Shown piece by piece: positions 7,516 through 20,200 of a DNA stretch of 38,679 nt. Within the stretch, counting starts at the first letter, position 1. Each line of letters starts with the position of its first letter. The notes below the pieces were generated by a model. That model saw nothing but the letters and a program-made list of their open reading frames with translations. It had not been told where the DNA came from and did no database searches. Origin of the DNA: Lachnospiraceae bacterium UBA1778 (GTDB lineage Bacteria > Bacillota > Clostridia > Lachnospirales > Lachnospiraceae); NCBI GenBank assembly GCA_002315255.1, contig DCGM01000023.1, forward strand, positions 1 through 38,679, in the 5' to 3' direction. Both the position numbers and the translations under genes were made by a program.

Positions 7516-8236
7516 CAGAAAAAGCTTTATCAAACGTGCTCCGCTTCTGCTGATCATTGCAGTATTAGTCATTGCGGCGGCTGTTCTGGTCTATGTTTTT
7601 GTCATCAATAAAACGACCTATACGGAAAAAGGACAGAGACTGTCACAGATCGTCAACCAGACGAAAGTGACTTTTTCGAACGGCGTCACATTGGAACTGT
7701 CGGACAATGGAACGAGAATCCGCGCAATCGCGAGCGGCGAGTCGAGCTCAAACGATACCAGCCCGATTTATTATGAAGAGAAAATGCAGATGATTCTTCC
7801 GGCCGCGATGTGCTGGCATAATCCTTCCGACAATAACGAATGGAAGTTAGACTCGTTGACGAAGGTCTACATCAGCGAAGCTGATGAACCGTGGGCGACA
7901 CTTAATGAGAAATCCGTTAATTTAAAAGGCGGATTCCTATATGTCGGTTCGACCGCCTATGTTTTTCTGGATCCGGTCACGCTGGTCTATGATGGCGTAA
8001 AGTATCAATTAGCACCGTTATCATTCTATTATGTAACGGCTGGAAGAGTGCGTGTCTACAGTTATGCGGAAGATGCGCTGCTCGAGTTAAAAACGGAAAA
8101 ACCGCAAGAAGAAGCGTATGTAACCACTTCTGAAGGCTATAAGATAGATTTAAAAGCCGGTGTCTTCTTTGACAAGGAGGGCAACCGCATGTTACTTCGG
8201 CCGACAACCGAGAATCTCAATTCGATTTGGGAGTAA
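7493..8236 (+). CDS. Single-pass protein with external beta-rich domain
   Basis: I chose the ATG at 7493 (247 residues) because AGGAGAAAGGA lies just upstream at 7473-7483; earlier in-frame starts have no ribosome site. The start lies inside the last codons of the preceding gene. A basic N terminus is followed by one membrane helix (about 18-40) and then an external domain of about 200 residues with alternating strands. Its region GGFLYVGSTAYVFLD...YQLAPLSFYYVTAGRVRVYSY resembles in layout the region after the first membrane helix of the giant protein downstream (IPMNSICLFDGAQIVFYTY). The two may share a fold and come from duplication, which I infer from pattern only. No known family is recognised. 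Confidence 0.75.
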   Translation: MKQPKQNNRKSFIKRAPLLLIIAVLVIAAAVLVYVFVINKTTYTEKGQRLSQIVNQTKVTFSNGVTLELSDNGTRIRAIASGESSSNDTSPIYYEEKMQMILPAAMCWHNPSDNNEWKLDSLTKVYISEADEPWATLNEKSVNLKGGFLYVGSTAYVFLDPVTLVYDGVKYQLAPLSFYYVTAGRVRVYSYAEDALLELKTEKPQEEAYVTTSEGYKIDLKAGVFFDKEGNRMLLRPTTENLNSIWE

Positions 8237-8280
8237 GAATTGACTGAACTGAGATTTGAGAGCAAAGAGGTGAACACAGA

Positions 8281-11200
8281 ATGAGTGGAACACAGGGTAA
8301 AGATAAGAGATTATTCTGGAAAAAAACTGTTTCCGAGAAAAAGAAAATAGCAGCAAGCATTACCACAAAGCGGAGCCTTCTGGCGCTGCTTATTTCTGTA
8401 TTGGCGGCAGGAGCTGTTTTCCTGATTATAGGTATTACGAAATTCAGCCTTTGGGGTTATCTGGCAGAGGACGCTTATGCAGTTCCGACGGAAGTTGTTT
8501 CGAAGGGGCTTCAGAACCCGGATGAAATGGAAGACATTGAGTTGATCAATGTAGCACAGGGCGAGAGCATTTACAGCAATATCTACCGCAGCACAGAGTA
8601 CTATGTCAGCGATGAGAAGAAGGAAGTCAGCGCGGAGTTCCCGATGTTCTCCCGTGACGGTAAAGTTCTCTATTTCTTAAATGAAAATATCCGCCTGATT
8701 ACGGAGGAATGGACATATCTCGATTCCTTCGGCGGTATGTATATGACGGACGGCGTGACCTATAACTCTATCGGCGCACGCGCGGACACCTTAATGATTA
8801 TGCTGGTCAAACTGAACCCGGGCTATCAGCTCGCACAGGAAATGACCGTTAAAAAATCTGAAAAGAACATCATCACAATCCCGATGAACTCCATCTGCCT
8901 CTTTGACGGTGCGCAGATTGTTTTCTATACCTACGATGATGGGAAACTTATTGATCATGTGCTCCCGATGTTCGAGGATGACGAGATCAGTCTGGGCGGA
9001 CAGGATATGTCCTATAAGGATTTGTTAAAGAAGATCGGTGAGTATAGAGGCTCGGATGAACCGGAAACGGAAATTCCGACTGAAACTGTTCCGGAGGAAT
9101 CCGTAAGTGTTCCGCCGTCGGATGAAGAGACGGCTGAGCCCGAATCACAGGATGAATCAAAGGAAACTATAGAAAAATCTTCGAAGGAGACTCAGGAACG
9201 CCCGACGCATGAACCGCGTACCGATTATCCTACCGGTGAGCCGCCGGAAACTGTTCCGGAAATCACCGCTGAAACGGTCCCGCCTGTCACGAGACCGTCG
9301 AGAGAGACGAAAGAGGAGACGACTTCCGACGAGACTGAGGAGGTGGAATATGTAGCTCCGATTGTCAACTTCTCCGATATTACCCCGTGGATTTATATCA
9401 TTGACGTATCCGTCAAAGTTGAAGACCCGCAGAACCATATCACAAACAGCGGAATCACGATTACAGCGAAGCCGGACGGAACCGGCAACCCCATCCGTGT
9501 CAGCCTTGGCGGCGGCGGGAAGGGCATCTATACGCTTGGCCAGACGTTAACCGATACCTGGTATACGCTTACTGCCACCTATACGTTTACGAATGCTCAG
9601 AATAAGCCGGAAAACGTGAAGGTCGAACTCGGCCGTGTCAAAACGCTGGGCTTCTCAGAAGCAGGAACAATTGCACTTGATTTCTATGATGAGAATTCGG
9701 TTCCGATCGGATCGCCGCAGGTTCCTGTTTACGCGAACCAGCTCGCACTTTGCGACCTCGTTTTTAAGAACATTTCGAGCGGTATCCGTCTTAGCCAGAA
9801 GAATGATGATACAAAGTTGGACGTAAACTACCGTTCGATTGAAAACTACGTCTACAAGTTTGAAATCGTCTGTTCTGATGTTGAGGACAGAAAAGTCACG
9901 AAACTGAATCTTTCTACAAGCAGTCTTTCAGCACTGAAGAAAGGCTTTATTGTCGACGAAGCGACTACGAACTCGAAGCTTTCCGGCGGCCGTTGTGTCA
10001 ATTATGAGATCCACCTCTATGACCAGGAAGGCAATGAGTTCACCATTTCCGGAAAAACGACCGGATATGGCCATACGACCTCTGAAGAACCGACTGCAGC
10101 GATCGCTTTGATTGAAAATACATTAGAGCGCACCGGCATTACCGTTACATTTAAGAATCCGGACAATGTCGTAGTCGGACCGAACCCGACCACAGGCTCT
10201 TACCTGGACGGCGTCAGTCTTCCGGGCGAAACGGTCGAAGCGACGGCAGCTCTTTTCATCGTTCCGTACGGGCAGAAAGCAGAGCCCGCGAATGCGATTT
10301 CAGTTAAAGCTGTTTCTCCGGACGGATCTGTCACCTACGAAGGAAAGTTCCTGCCGATCAAGGCAACTCAAGAAGCGGAAAACGATAAGACCACTTGGAT
10401 TATTACGAGCCTGGACTCCTTCACAAACTATTATGCAGCCGTCATCTGCGGAAGCTATGACATCCTCGACGGAAAGAACCATTATGATCAGAACATCGGT
10501 TCTGCTTATAAATTCCTGACCGGAAGCTTCAATCTGGGCACCGTCGCATTGGCGTTTAATGTCGAAGCGGAATCCAGAAAAGCTGATGTCGGAGTACGCC
10601 TCGAAAACGGCGGTATCAATGAACAGCTGATTCCGTATTTGAACTATATGAACCTCCGTGTCCAGTCCGGCACTGATTCAAAGGATGGAAAGGATTATAT
10701 TATCCGAAAATCCCTTCTCGTTCCGGATACAGCGACCGGTTATGCCGGCATTCCGATTGATTACACGCAAGCGGTTTATGACGATATTAAGATGGTCTAT
10801 GATCTCCCGATCCGTCTCCCGATGATTGTCCAGTCGCAGGGTGAAGGCGGAACGACGTTAGAACGGACGGTTTATACCCAGATCAGCCTTACCTATACGG
10901 AAGTACCGACCGTTGAAGTTGAGGGCGTAGAAAAGCCGATCGACAATGTCTGGGATTACCTGATCAATACATACAAGCTTTCTAATACTGCGACCTGTTA
11001 CGTGACGTTCCACCTCGGAACGGATCTCACGGACAAGGATGGCATCCCGACTGGCGAGACGCTTCAGAAGATGCTTCCGAACACGCAGTACGATCTCTAT
11101 CTCTCCACCTATGCGCTTCAGGGAACGGTATTCTATAATGTCACAAACACGAAGAAGTTCCATGCGCAGATCTATACGAAATCGGAGCAGGCAACGGTAG

Positions 11201-14200
11201 ACTTTACCGATGCTTTCATTGGCGAGACCTTCATTAATCTCTATCAGTTATTTGTCACGGATATCGACGGCGTCATCATGAAACCGTCGTCCAGCGAAAA
11301 TGATGAGATTGCGGTCCGTGTCGTTGAAGCGAACACGAAGCTGGAAGCTTACCGGACCTATATCAAGCCGAACGAGCTTCATCCGTTTATGGTCATTGAC
11401 GGTTTGGAACCGGATACGGACTATATACTTTATTTTGAAGCGCAGTTATATAAGAACCAGGGAAATATTTTCCAGAATTATCAGATTCAGTATCTGGAGC
11501 CTCAGGACCGCAGATACCCGGCCGTATATTCTTTCACTACAGGACATGGCATTTCTGCAGATTTCCATCTGCAGACGATTTCCATGCAGTATAAGGATAC
11601 ACGTGGAAACATTTCCGAACGGCTCAGCATCCTGACGGAAGATGATTTCTACATCGGTGCGCTAGTTTACGATGACTGGCTTAGAATCTATGTCCCGAGC
11701 GGAACGGATACGAGCGTTCCGATTGCGGAAGCAAAAGCTCAGGCGGCGGCTGTCGAAAGCGAAAACGGATCTACCGTTGTGAAGTTTGTTCAGGATCATA
11801 TCACCACCATGACGAATAACAGCACTTGGTGGGCGACAAAGATGATTCCGGTCACACCGGGTGAAAAGTATGTCCTTTACAACTCGGACCCGGCGGATAT
11901 CTATATTACGTTCTATACAAAGACCGGCGAGAAGATTGCTACTTATAGCGGGGATATCCGGTATAACGACAGTGAAACGTTCTCAGGTTCTGTCTTCCAG
12001 ATTCCGTCATTAGATACGAGCGTAACCCGCGCATTGGATGCAACTGTGGCAGCGCGTTTCAGACAGAATACGGATGATATCGCTTATATGCGAATCAGCG
12101 GCGGTTCTGCGACTACGAGACGCAGTATGATTCTCGAGAAGTTCAATGACAGTATCATGGCTTCTCAGCAGAATCTTCTTAAAAAGTATAATGTTCAGTT
12201 CATTGAAAAAGGATACTTAAAAACATCCGACGGTGTTACTTATCAGGCGGATAAGACGAGCGCTTATACTTCGACCTATATTCCGGTCGAGGGCGGTAAT
12301 ATTTACCTGTTAGAGCACAGAGATCCGAACGTTCCGGACTATAAGGGACTGACCCCGCTGAATACGCTTGTTACGTCGAACAGTGTTTACTTCTATGCGG
12401 AAGATTATTCTTACCTCGGAAGTTATACGGTTGTCGCGCAGCAGGGCCTGGTAAAAGCGCCTTATGGAGCGAAGTACTGCCGGTTCAATGTTCATATGGA
12501 CCAGACCGGAAGTGAGCCTGTCCTGAACGTTTCAGAGACATCGATGAAGATCTATAAGACGGCAATCTCTGATGCTTATACAGCTACGTTCAGCTTAAGT
12601 ATTACTGACAGCAATGACCTTGACGAACAGCTGTTAGTGGATACGGAAAACGGCGGTTTCGGAAAGTACCGTATTTCCTATTATATTTCTGACGAAGTCG
12701 CACGTGATAGCGATGACCTTTCCAAACTTAACTATTACGACTTCGGCACCCCGATTACGGTGGATGTGACTGCAGAGGACTTCCTTGACGGAAAACTGAA
12801 CATCCATACGACAACTACAAACAGTAACCTTCGGAAAGAAAGAGTCTATAAAGCGACGCTGGAAGTCCTGCCGGTTAACAACGGCTGGTCATCCGGTTAT
12901 GTACTTGTGGATACGGTTTACTTTACGACAAACCGTGTCACCTATACGATTTCGTCGATCGCAGACCTGATGACGATGCGTCTCGATCCGGCAGGCTACT
13001 ATATCGTTACGAAAGATTTAATTCGCTCAAGCCTGGCGGAGGAACTTGGCATTTCAGCTGATGAAATCGCCAATGAAGCATTGGGCTCGGAAGTTCTTCC
13101 GGAAAACCGTCCGTTCACCGGAACGATCGATTTTCAGGGCCATGCGATTGAAATTGTCGGACAGATTGCGCCGTTCTATAAAATCAGTAACGTAGGCACT
13201 GTCCAGAATGTTATCGTTTATTATCATCCGACATGGGGCGGAGCCAGCTGGCCGTCGTCCTCCATCGGATGTATCACGCGGTATAACTATGGCGTCATTC
13301 AGGACGTGATTATCCACTATAATCCGCACAGCAATCTCTGGAATGAGGACGCTCGTTACTCAGCAGGCATTGCTTATTCGAACATGGGTATGATCCGGCG
13401 CTTTGTGGTCGAAATCCAGAATGATATCCGTGTCGGTCTCTATTTTGGCGGAGTCGTTTCGCTTAACAGCGGCACGATTCAGGAAGGCTATGTGTACGCG
13501 GATACCATCACGGAGCAGGCTACCGGAATTTCGCGTACGGCGCGTCTGATCCATACGTATTATATGTACTATAACCCGAATAACGGTTATACGGATTACG
13601 AAACAGGTGCGGAGTATGTCGGCGGTATCTGCGGCTACAACTATAGCCGTGGACGCATTGCAAACGTGTATGCGATTGTCGACGTCCAGTTAGAGCAGTA
13701 CACCACCACCAATGAAGATCTGACCACGACGGACCATGTCAGAAACTCGCATCTCTTCGCGACCGGCGTCGGCCGGAATGACGGTAAGATCGAAGGCATG
13801 TTCGTCGTCGGTGACCGTTACATCTCCCAGTATAACCAGTCATCGCGCGGCGCTGACTTTATGTTAGGACGCGGCCCCGCAGTCGCTTATATTGGCGGTT
13901 TACGGAGCGTTAAGAATCTGTACTATATCTCGGCGGCGAACTCGGCATATACGACCAGCACGACTGATACGACCATTGGTACCTATAATAAGAAGACGAA
14001 GAAAGAAAGTCTGAAAGATTATATGTGGTATGAGAGCATCCTTGGCGATAACGGGACTGCTTTCAATATCAACAACATGGTTGAAATCTATAACCAGTAT
14101 CCGAAGGTTATCCTTTCAGATTATTTCGTGTGGAATGACCAGCCGGTCATCAAACTGCCGTCGGCGAATGAAGTCAACCTTTCATTAGTCAATAACACGG

Positions 14201-17200
14201 TTTATCTGCAGGGCGCAGATGAAGCGTTAGTTTCGGTCGCCATGTATTTTAAGAACCTTTCAGCAAAGGTTACCGGCTTCACGATTGTGGACCGTGAGGG
14301 CGAACCGCTGGAGGTTGAAGTCCTGAATCAGTACAAGGGCAATGCAAACCTCTATTATGTCGATATTAAGATTAAACCGAGCGAAGACAATGTAGCCGAA
14401 GACAGTTACACGATTACGCAGATTTCCTATACGGGCGGTATGCAGCTCGTCAATGAAAGCGCCGGTACGGCCCGAATCGTTGAAGCGAGCTTCTGGCGTT
14501 CCATCGGCAGCGTCCAGGCTTGGAAAGACTATTTCTCCAGCAAGACAAACTCGATCACCGGAAACTATATCTTAACCGCTGATCTCGATTTCTCAAATTC
14601 GACGACGTATAAGGATTGGTATGTCGGCCAGACCTTCTTAGGCGTTCTCGATGGTGCGGTCTATGCGGACAGATATGTTCCGATGACAAACAGCCTTGGC
14701 GAGATTTTGACGGAAAAGGATGCGATTTCAGGTGAGCTTACGCAGCGCACGATCAAGATCCGCGGCGAGAAAGTCTCCATGCATACGATCAGCGGCATTG
14801 GCAACCAGCTGAACGGGGAGTTCTGTGCAGGACGTAACGCGGGCGCTACCGAGTGTCTGATGAAGAATATGTACGGAACTGCGAAGAATATAATCTTCCG
14901 CAATTTCGTCAGCCTTCCGCAGAATGAGAAGGATACGTCGAGCGCGTCCATCAACTCCAATAATGCAGTCTTCATCAACCTGACATACGGAAGTGTTGTG
15001 GAGAACTGCCATGTGCGTGACTGTATCTTCTATGGAAACGCGTTTACTGCCGGTCTTACCTGCTATAGCGTCGGTGGAACCGTCCGTCTCTCTTCAGTCG
15101 GCGATACGAAGATTATCGTCAACCGTAACGGAAATGCGACTGACTCTGTTCGTGCCGGAGGACTTGGCGCCTATATGGAAAGCAGCATTGTGGAAGGCTG
15201 CTTCGTTTCGAACATTTCGATTACAGCAAGCAATGTCTACTATAACCACGGCATCGGCGGACTGATCGGCGACTGCGTCCATACGACGGTCACCGACTGC
15301 TACGGCACCGGTATCGTCAGCGGCAACTGCAACCGTCTCGGCGGTATGATCGGATACTTACGTGGCGACCAGTCTGTTCTCAGCGGCTGCTGGACGACGG
15401 TTGACGTCCGCACGAACTCCGATTTTGCCGGCGGTTTAGTCGGTTACCATGAGAATGGCATCATGAAAAACAACTACGTGGCGGGCAAAGTCGTTTCACA
15501 GTCCTTAAGCGCAGTTTATACGCATCGTATCACGCATACCGGAAAGTATAATGAAGCGGTCCGTTTCAATAACTATGCGTTTGATAAGCAGATGATCTCC
15601 TATATCGATTCGACGCAGGATAACCCGTATCAGTTTGGTACCTGGGACGATATGGACGGCGCGAACGGTCTTTTAAGTGCAGACCGGTTAAAGCAGGCGT
15701 CTGTATGGCGAAGCGTTATTCAGGTCGGTGATCTGTGGGATCTTCAGAATACCGGAGCAACTTCTGTCACAGAGTATACCATCGGAACTTCCGTAATCAC
15801 TATTCCGGAGAATCAGCGGATCAGCGGATCGACGGCCGCAACGCAGCTTTCTGATGGTTTTATGCCGAAGATTTATGACCCGGATACCGGCGTTCTTCTG
15901 TACGACCAGCCGGATCAGCGTTCGAACTCCGAGAACCGTTTCGTCGTTGTAGAACGGAATAAGATCAATGTTGATGAGCGTCTGGATAAATTCACCGCGA
16001 ACCTGGCGATCTTCTATTCGGATCAGACGGAAAAGAAAACGGCACTCATTGACTTCGAAGAAGATAAAGAGGCGGGCCAGCTGATTATCGACTGGAATCA
16101 GACGGATATCACCGGTGCTACGGTTTATCCTTCTGAACTCAAACTGATCGATGACAAGTATGATATCTCTGGATCTTATAAGAACGGCCGTCCGTTCAAT
16201 ATTACGGCGTATTATGGTCTGGCGATGAAGGATGACGTCACCGTTAAGTTAGGAAACTATCTCGACAGTTATCTTCTGACGCTGACCGTCACTGACCCGG
16301 AAGATCCGTCTTATACGGAGCTTGTCGTTATCCGTCTGAACACAGGATATGTCTATAAGAATATCGCCAATGTCCAGCAGTGGGATGATTTCTTCTCCGT
16401 ACAGGACTATGTTTACGATAATATTAAGATTACCGGCCGTGTCGACTTCGGTCATGATACGGAAGGCGTTAATACGACACAGCATGTCACAAACGTCAAG
16501 GTGAACCGTCTGGTCGCGGAAGCGGGCAATAAGAACGCCTGCCTCTGTAACTTTAACCTGGGCGGCCAGCAGCCGTTACGGATTACCGGTGAAAGCCTGA
16601 TCACGCTGGTCGTTTCCTCTGTCGAAAACCTGACCTTTGAAAATATCATTATCATGAGCCCCAATGAAAGCAGCTTTGTGGGCGGCGATTACAAGGGTAT
16701 TATCGGCTACAACATGGGTACGTCGAAGAACCTGACGTTCCAGAATATTTATGTAAACGGCAGCAATAGCAACTATGTCGGCTGCTTCGGCCGAATCGGC
16801 GCTCCGGCGGAGAACATCACGCTGACGAATATTTATATCGCCGGAAGAAACACTTATATCGGTGCTCTGGCCGGACAGGCGGACAGCGCAGCCATGATGA
16901 CGAATATCGTATTGGATACTGACGGAAATTCCTGGCAGCAGGTATCTTATAATGACAGCAAAGGTTATATGAAGGAAGTCCAATATCTCGAACGGAAGGC
17001 CGGCTCGAAGAACTATATTCAGGGCTGGACGTATGTCGGAGGCATAGTCGGCTATTGCTATGGTAATGGTCAGAACATCCGGGTACGGAACACGGAAGTT
17101 ACAGGTCTTCAGCGTGTCGGCGGCGTCGCAGGTTATACGACCGGCGATGGCGGTGATTCCGGCTCCTATAAGTTTACCGATGTAGTCATCGGTGACCCGG

Positions 17201-20200
17201 ATCAGCTGATGAACGTCTACCTGAATCCGTCGAACTCGGACAAGTATTACCAGGACGAGCCGGGTGTCATTCATTCGTATACGCAGAACAATGACAACCG
17301 TGAACTCCAGCATATGGCGAATGTCATCGTCACCGGTTCGAACTTTGGTTATGCAGGCAGTAACCGGATTGATATCGGCGGCTGCGTCGGCTATTCGGAA
17401 AGCAACCGCTATCAGGATGTCCACATCTATAATGCATTAATCCGCATGAAGGGTGAGAATACCACTTCCGGCTCAAAAGATGAATATATGGGCGGCCTCG
17501 TCGGACGCCAGGGATACTTCTATAATTCGACTGCGGATCATATCACAGTCCTTTCGAAGTACGGCTACTGTGGCGGTATGGGCGGCCGTATCTATGGTAC
17601 CGATAATGTTATTACAAACTCGGTCGTTTATACGACTTATAACCCGTTAGATAATGACCTTACCTATGAAGGACGCTACGTCGGCGGATATGCGGCATTT
17701 GGCGGAAGCTCACGCTGCCGCGTCGAGCATTGCGTTGTGGCCGGTAACGAGCGTGTCGGCGGCTTCTATGGTCAGCTAAGCAATGCGGCAGGCTATGAAA
17801 ACGTCGCATCGGATGTGGTCGTTTACGGAAAGGATTATGTCGGCGGCTTCATCGGACTTCATTCGTACGATTATTCCTTCTACAGCGGAGTTACGGCTTC
17901 CATCGCATCTGACGGAACCCCGAACGTATCAACGAAGATCTCCAGTGTCATCTTCTTAGAGGGCCAGGATCAGCGGAATGATTACGGTTTATATAAGGCG
18001 CTGTGGAACGAAAGCGGATCCGATCTGAACAACCGTCCGTCCACGAACCGTGTCTATACCGGAACGCAGGTCTTCGGCACGAACTATGTCGGCGGCTATG
18101 CCGGCGGCTTTATCGGATATGGTATGCATGACCACTTCGTATCCTCCGGCGTTACCATTAGCGGCACGAAGGATGTCGGCGGCCTTTGCGGTACTTACTG
18201 CGGATGGTGCACGGATAATAATGGCCATAACCGTTACTGCTATAACTGCATCGTCTCGACGAACATCAATGTTCCGTCGACCGTGGCCGGTTCTGCGAAC
18301 GTCGGCGGCATCTATGGACGCTACTACTGCGGTGACACTTCACTTTTCGCAGGAATCACGAACTGGCAGAACAACGTCACACGGGGTTACATCTTCCCGC
18401 TGCAGAGCAGTCATTATTCGATGCTCTTTACCGGAAATATCACTGTTGCGGAGACCACGACCGATGTTCATTTCATGGTCGGCAAATATGCGACAAACGT
18501 ATATGAGCAGAGCTCGATCGATGTGAATAAGCTCGAAGCCGGAAAAGATACCGGCGAAGCGATTACGGAAGCGCTGAAAGGCGGACTTGGCGCGGTCGGC
18601 GACTATGTATTTGGTTTCCGTGACTGCCATGTTTACGAGGGCTCCGTGCTGAAGATCGGAACTGGTGACGGAGCGGCGAAGACATTACGTCAGCGTTATA
18701 TGGATGGCGAATATGACACATGGGCGTACTATGATGATGTCATCCGTCTGACTTATGGCACAAAGACCGACACATCGATCGGCTATGACAACGCAGGTAT
18801 CCGCGGAGATAAAGAAAACGACAGCTGGCATGATCTTCGGACCTGGCATTATATTACGATTGCCACGGCAGAGGATCTCACCGATGAGGGCTTCTATTAT
18901 GATGCGCGCGACACGTACTCGATGGGTATGGCATTCTCCCGCCAGTACTGGTCCGCACAGCTTCTGAGAAGCATGTATAAAGAAGTAGAAGGCGTCCGCG
19001 CGGACACGGCGACTTACACGCAGGCGATGAAGGATGGTCTGAAACAGGAAAGCGGCCAGACGGCGGCTCCGAAGCTTGTCACCTGGTTCGACTCCTTAAA
19101 CAATACCGGCGAAGGCTATACGGATGAATCCGCCATCACCTGGACGAATCTGGCCGACCCGACGAATAATGCGACGCTGTTCTGGAACTATAAGACCGGC
19201 ACCGAAACGAACACCTACGGTGAGCGTCATACAATCATGTACTGGGACGACGGTGCGCTCCGCTTCCGCTCGTATGTCGGCGGCTATTATGCTGAACTTT
19301 CAAAGAGCATCAGTGAGCTTCTGGCGGTCAACAATGATACGAAGCAGGGCTATACGGTTGAAATCGTGTTTACGCTGAACTGCGATAAGCTTAACTATGC
19401 AGTCGGTTACCGTATGCCGTTCTACTGGATTGACAGCAGTATCGTCGGCGGCTTCGGATCTTCTTATGAGGTAAACCGTACCGATGACTTAGGCCTTCTT
19501 TCTTATCGGAAGAATGACGCAGGTACTGACCGGGTGGCATATTGGCTCGGCGCGGGAAGCATTTCCGGCACAGCGGCTGAAAAGCAGCAGGTCATCCGGA
19601 CGGCTGACCGGTACTACTACCGGACGATGACGTACTCCGTCACCTGGAACGAAGAGAAGTCCCAGTGGCAGATTTGCACCTATGTCAACGGTGTCTTAAG
19701 TTCTCAGCTGATTAACGGCAGCACCACCTATGTCCCGCAGATGTTCAACCTGAACAAAGACGGCACCCTGTCCGAGACTGTCGCATGGCGAATCGGAAAC
19801 GGCTCCTGCCATAGTGCGAACTATATGGATATCTGCAGCGTCCGAATTTATGACCAGGGCCTCACGGAAGCGCAGGCGAAGCAGAATAATGCTTACGATA
19901 TGTGGTATTACTTCGGCGAAGAGCTTGATACGAGCGATACAGGCATCATGGCCCGCCTCGGAAAGAACGTGGGCGATGAGATTGGCATTACGCCGGAACT
20001 CACGATTGACAGCACGACTTATGAGATCACTGTCAACGGAACGAGCCCGGCCGTGACATTGACGGCAGACGATAAGCTGAAACTCTTCCGTTCCTTAGAC
20101 GGAAACTATAACGGAACCTTGATAACGGATGAATACGTATCCGGAATGAAACTCTATGACAGAGGCTACTTCTATGTGGTAGATGCTCAAGGCCGCTACA

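Noticed and set aside
16576..17424. 282-residue minus-strand frame inside the giant gene
   Set aside because: It is a product of strong codon bias in the plus-strand gene; no start signal, and the predicted sequence is Ile/Asp-rich without a domain.
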